Positions 60,894-64,000 of a stretch of DNA of 64,000 nt are shown in pieces. A program made the translations under genes and the position numbers. The DNA is taken from positions 8,689 to 72,688 of the forward strand of contig CAVAPE010000003.1 in assembly GCA_963590405.1 (NCBI GenBank), in the 5' to 3' direction. The stretch is from Limisoma sp963590405 (GTDB lineage Bacteria; Bacteroidota; Bacteroidia; Bacteroidales; Muribaculaceae). Each line of letters opens with the position of its first letter. Positions within the stretch are counted from its first letter, which is position 1. Below the pieces are notes generated by a model, which saw only the letters and a program-made list of their open reading frames with translations, was not told the origin of the DNA and ran no database searches.

Positions 60894-61907
60894 ATGAAAC
60901 GTATTTGCTACCTCAGCCGCTGCTACCGCGATCTGCGCGCAGCCAGCAACAAAGCCAAAACCGACAACGAACGTACTCTCGACGACCTCGGCGCAGTAAA
61001 TCTCGGACTGCCTATGCGCGTGAGCAACAATAAGATATACAATTTCCTGCGTACTTTCGCCGGCGTGATGCGCTATGTTGCTTCGGTGAGGCGCGGCGAC
61101 GAGGTGGTGTTGCAATATCCAGTAAAGAAATACTTCGCCTTCTTGTGCAACGTGGCGCATCACCGTGGCGCGCACGTAACCACGCTCATCCACGACCTCG
61201 GCACGTTCCGCCGCAAGAAACTCACCGTGGAGCAGGAGATGGCGCGCCTTTCGCATTCCGATGTCATCATCGCCGCTAACGATGCCATGGCAAAATGGCT
61301 CACCGACCGCGGACTTCAGCGCCCTTTGCGCTCGCTCGGGCTTTACGACTACAAATCGCCCTCATTCAACAGCCATACCGAGTTCAGCCATCGCCAGAAA
61401 TTGCGCATTGTCTACGCCGGCTCGCTCAGCAACAAGAAAAATTCGTTTCTCCTCTCGCTGCCCGACTATGCCGACGATTTCCAGTTTGTGCTCTACGGCG
61501 ACAAGGACAACCTTCACGGCATGCGCCAGCATCCTAATATAGAGGTGAATGGCTTCGTGCAGGCGGACGACTTCATTGCCAATGTCGATGCCGACTTCGG
61601 GCTCGTCTGGGACGGCGATTCCGTGGACGAATGTAGCGGTAACTACGGCGAATACCTCACCGTCAACTCGCCCCACAAGGTGTCGTTCTATCTGCGCTCG
61701 GGTGTGCCTGTGATTGTGTGGCGCAAGGCCGGCGTGGCACAGGTGGTGGAGCGCGAAGGTGTGGGCATCGTCATCGACTCCCTGCGCGACATCAAGGCAG
61801 CCATCGGCGCACTGAGCACCGACGAGTTGGTGGCTATGAAGCAGCGTGCTGTGGCGCTTGCTAAAGCCCTCAACCACGGCGACTTCTTCCGCAAAGCCCT
61901 CCGCTAA
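60894..61907 (+). CDS. GT4-fold glycosyltransferase, galactofuranosyltransferase-like
   Basis: 337 residues. The N-terminus KRICYLSRCYRDLRAASNKA and VVLQYPVKKY, VTTLIHDLGTFR, and the donor-site LRIVYAGSLSNKKNSFL and FGLVWDGDSVDECSGNYGEY with SPHKVSFYLRSGVPVIVW resemble the GT4-like enzymes annotated as beta-1,6-galactofuranosyltransferases. Sugar specificity is inference. It is divergent from the GT32 gene with interlocked promoters, indicating coordinated or mutually exclusive expression in surface glycan synthesis. Confidence 0.87.
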   Translation: MKRICYLSRCYRDLRAASNKAKTDNERTLDDLGAVNLGLPMRVSNNKIYNFLRTFAGVMRYVASVRRGDEVVLQYPVKKYFAFLCNVAHHRGAHVTTLIHDLGTFRRKKLTVEQEMARLSHSDVIIAANDAMAKWLTDRGLQRPLRSLGLYDYKSPSFNSHTEFSHRQKLRIVYAGSLSNKKNSFLLSLPDYADDFQFVLYGDKDNLHGMRQHPNIEVNGFVQADDFIANVDADFGLVWDGDSVDECSGNYGEYLTVNSPHKVSFYLRSGVPVIVWRKAGVAQVVEREGVGIVIDSLRDIKAAIGALSTDELVAMKQRAVALAKALNHGDFFRKALR

Positions 61908-61945
61908 TTTTTTTTGTCGCTGGGGATAAAATTTTACGGCGGAAA

Positions 61946-61977
61946 TTTGCTGATACCATATTTTAACACTACATTTG
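61946..61977 (+). promoter_or_regulatory. Promoter of the alpha-amylase gene
   Basis: TTTG (61946-61949), 20-bp spacer, TACATTTG (61970-61977), leader of about 17 nt. Confidence 0.8.
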
Positions 61978-61999
61978 GAAGATTAAAATTTAATAACCT

Positions 62000-64000
62000 A
62001 TGAGACTTTTTTCTAAAGCCAAAGCAGCATTGGTGGCGCTAATGCTTGCTTCTGGTCTCACGCAAGCGTCTGCTGCCTCGTTTGTAGGCAACCGCGACGA
62101 TTTCCGCGACGAGACAATCTATTTCGTGATGACAACCCGTTTCTATGACGGTGACAAGTCGAACAACACACAATGCTGGGACGGTCAGCAGTACAACGAC
62201 GGCGACCCTGCCTGGCGTGGCGACTTCAAAGGACTTATTGAAAAACTTGACTACATCAAGGCCCTTGGCTTCACAGCCATTTGGATTACGCCTATTGTAG
62301 AGAACGCATCTGGCTACGACTATCACGGCTACCACGCAGCCGACATGAGTAAGGTGGACCACCGCTACGAGTCGGAGGACGTTACTTTCCAATCGCTCAT
62401 CGACGCTGCCCACCAGCGCGGCATGAAGGTGATCCTCGACATCGTGCTCAACCACACTGGCAACTTCGGCGAGGCCAATCTCTGCAAACTCTTTAACCGC
62501 GACTGGAATGCTGACCAATCAGACATCGACGCCTGCATGATTCCTTACACACAGAAGGACGGCGGACGCCTCCCCGATAACTATCTCAATCTCCCTGCCG
62601 GCGAGCAGTACAGTTCCCGCTTGCGCGAGATGAAGAACACTGATAACCAGAACCACGACACGCACAACCTCTGGCACCACTTCGGACAGTTTAACTGGGA
62701 CGACAACACCCGTTGGTGGGCACAGATTGCCGGCGACTGCGTGGACTTGAACACCGAGAACCCGCAGACCTACAACTACCTCGTGGACTGCTACACCAAC
62801 TTCATAAAGATGGGTGTTGACGGTTTCCGTATCGACACCGGCGGTCACATTGCCCGCCTCACCTTCAACAAGGCTTTCACTCCTGCATTTACCGCAGCAG
62901 CCGAGACCTACAAGGCAAAACGCAACGGCGGCCCGTTCTTCATGTTTACTGAGGTATGCGCGCGCTACACCCAGATTTGGTACCGCGAAGTTCCAGCCCT
63001 TTCAGTGCCTTTCTACACTTGGAAAGAGTCGAAGGACTATGATTGGGACACCAACCCAGACTCCTGGAACAACCTCGTGATCTACGAGTCTACACCGTTT
63101 ACCCACACCAACCAACTCTCCTGCCAGCAGCAATATGCCGACAACGGTTCGTCGTCGCAAAGCAGCCAGCCAACGTCGGACAACGTGTTCCTTAACGGCA
63201 ACACCTACCATAAGCCTGACTATTCAAAATATTCAGGACTTAGCGTCATCGACTTCCCGATGCACCACAACTTCTGCAACATCGGCGGCGCTTGGGGCAT
63301 TGCAAAGAGTGGTGACAAATACTACAACGACGCATCATATAATGTGGTCTATGTCGACTCTCACGACTACGCTCCTAACGGTGCGCCTGAGGATCAGCGT
63401 TTCGCACAGGGCACTGAGGCATGGGCTGAAAACCTTGCGTTGATGTTCACCTTCCGCGGCATCCCTTGCCTCTACTATGGTAGCGAAATCGAATTTAAGA
63501 AGGGTTGCACAATCGACAAAGGTCCGAACATCCCGTTGAAGGACTCTGGACGTGCATATTTCGGCGGCTACATCAAGGGCGACGTGCAGGTTAACGACTT
63601 CGCCGATTGGAGTAGCGCAACAGGCAATATGAACGCAACTTTGCAATATCCTCTTGCCCTCCACATCCAGCGCCTTAACCGCATCCGCATGGCGATCCCG
63701 GCTCTCCGCAAAGGTCAGTACAGCACAGAAGGATGCTCAGGCAGTTACGCCTTCAAGCGCCGTTACACCGACGCTACCACCGACAGTTACGTACTCGTGA
63801 CTATCTCTGGCAACTCAACGTTCACCGGCATTGAAAATGGTACATACGTCGACGCCATCACTGGCGACACCCAGACCGTGACCAACGGCACACTCACAGC
63901 CACTTGTTCAGGCCGTGGCAATATGCGCGTATATGTGCTCAACACAGCCCTCACACCTGCTCCTGGCAAGGTGGGCGAGGACGGCAAGTTCCTCTATGGC
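62000..64000 (+). CDS. Secreted GH13 alpha-amylase (C-terminus cut by window edge)
   Basis: The frame is open from ATG 62000 to the window end (667 codons). Signal peptide (MRLFSKAKAALVALMLASGL, ending ASA). The four GH13 regions are present: DIVLNHTG (I), GVDGFRIDTGGH with the nucleophile Asp (II), FTEV with the acid/base Glu (III) and YVDSHD (IV). After the catalytic barrel comes a beta-sandwich domain C; the sequence then runs on with ALTPAPGKVGEDGKFLYG, so further domains, perhaps a starch-binding module or sorting tail, are likely. It should hydrolyse starch or related alpha-glucans outside the cell or in the periplasm. It has its own full-consensus promoter. Confidence 0.95.
   Translation, partial: MRLFSKAKAALVALMLASGLTQASAASFVGNRDDFRDETIYFVMTTRFYDGDKSNNTQCWDGQQYNDGDPAWRGDFKGLIEKLDYIKALGFTAIWITPIVENASGYDYHGYHAADMSKVDHRYESEDVTFQSLIDAAHQRGMKVILDIVLNHTGNFGEANLCKLFNRDWNADQSDIDACMIPYTQKDGGRLPDNYLNLPAGEQYSSRLREMKNTDNQNHDTHNLWHHFGQFNWDDNTRWWAQIAGDCVDLNTENPQTYNYLVDCYTNFIKMGVDGFRIDTGGHIARLTFNKAFTPAFTAAAETYKAKRNGGPFFMFTEVCARYTQIWYREVPALSVPFYTWKESKDYDWDTNPDSWNNLVIYESTPFTHTNQLSCQQQYADNGSSSQSSQPTSDNVFLNGNTYHKPDYSKYSGLSVIDFPMHHNFCNIGGAWGIAKSGDKYYNDASYNVVYVDSHDYAPNGAPEDQRFAQGTEAWAENLALMFTFRGIPCLYYGSEIEFKKGCTIDKGPNIPLKDSGRAYFGGYIKGDVQVNDFADWSSATGNMNATLQYPLALHIQRLNRIRMAIPALRKGQYSTEGCSGSYAFKRRYTDATTDSYVLVTISGNSTFTGIENGTYVDAITGDTQTVTNGTLTATCSGRGNMRVYVLNTALTPAPGKVGEDGKFLYG

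Overview
The window comes from a Bacteroidales bacterium, probably a gut Prevotellaceae or Muribaculaceae relative; the genus cannot be resolved from sequence alone. The evidence is a SusC/SusD outer-membrane pair, at least six secreted proteins with type IX secretion (T9SS) type-A-like C-terminal sorting tails, promoters of the Bacteroidota form TTTG-N19-20-TAnnTTTG, and Bacteroidota-type housekeeping genes (zinc-less sirtuin, Mrp without CxxC, acpP-fabF). Two 10-N scaffold gaps (15272-15281, 54647-54656) show that it is a draft or metagenome assembly, and both lie in repetitive or palindromic DNA.

Layout. 1-2.6 kb: a partial AraC-type regulator and a secreted protein. 3-13.7 kb: a polysaccharide-utilisation-like operon (SusC, SusD, two lipoproteins, a GHL10 glycosidase). 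13.7-22.4 kb: a DUF4143 ATPase, secreted proteins, and a radical SAM enzyme with a glycosyltransferase. 22.5-26.1 kb: GH3-type acyl-adenylating enzyme, alkaline phosphatase and sirtuin. 26.1-33.2 kb: two AAA/nuclease-fold ATPases, a WG-repeat lipoprotein and an A+T-rich type II restriction-modification pair. 33.2-39.5 kb: acyltransferase, POT transporter, membrane protein, SufE, histidine phosphatase, U32 peptidase. 39.6-47.3 kb: a third DUF4143 ATPase, a second WG-repeat lipoprotein and two adhesin-like secreted proteins. 47.5-51.5 kb: a metal (probably copper) uptake/handling operon and a fourth DUF4143-like ATPase. 51.7-61.9 kb: core genes (amidotransferase, acpP-fabF, trmB, mrp, recA, proC) and two glycosyltransferases. 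62 kb to the end: a truncated secreted GH13 alpha-amylase.

The most unusual signal is a set of short tandem arrays next to the DUF4143-type ATPase genes. Each of the four genes has its own 5' array with a period of 32 or 33 bp: 15138-15244, 29096-29171, 39509-39607 and 51551-51601. The repeat sequence differs from gene to gene but the spacing is nearly constant. A fifth, orphan array with the same 33-bp period lies at 853-933. The AAA/nuclease gene of a different family at 26151 has none. This suggests that each ATPase recognises its own phased operator, or that each array plus ATPase is a small self-regulating or selfish module.

A second signal is a composite palindrome of about 197 bp present in two inverted copies (45833-46028 and 54438-54635). 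Its stems differ between copies but stay complementary within each. Next to both copies, on the same side, is a 71-74-bp promoter-plus-hairpin unit in variable copy number, leading into a secreted-protein gene.
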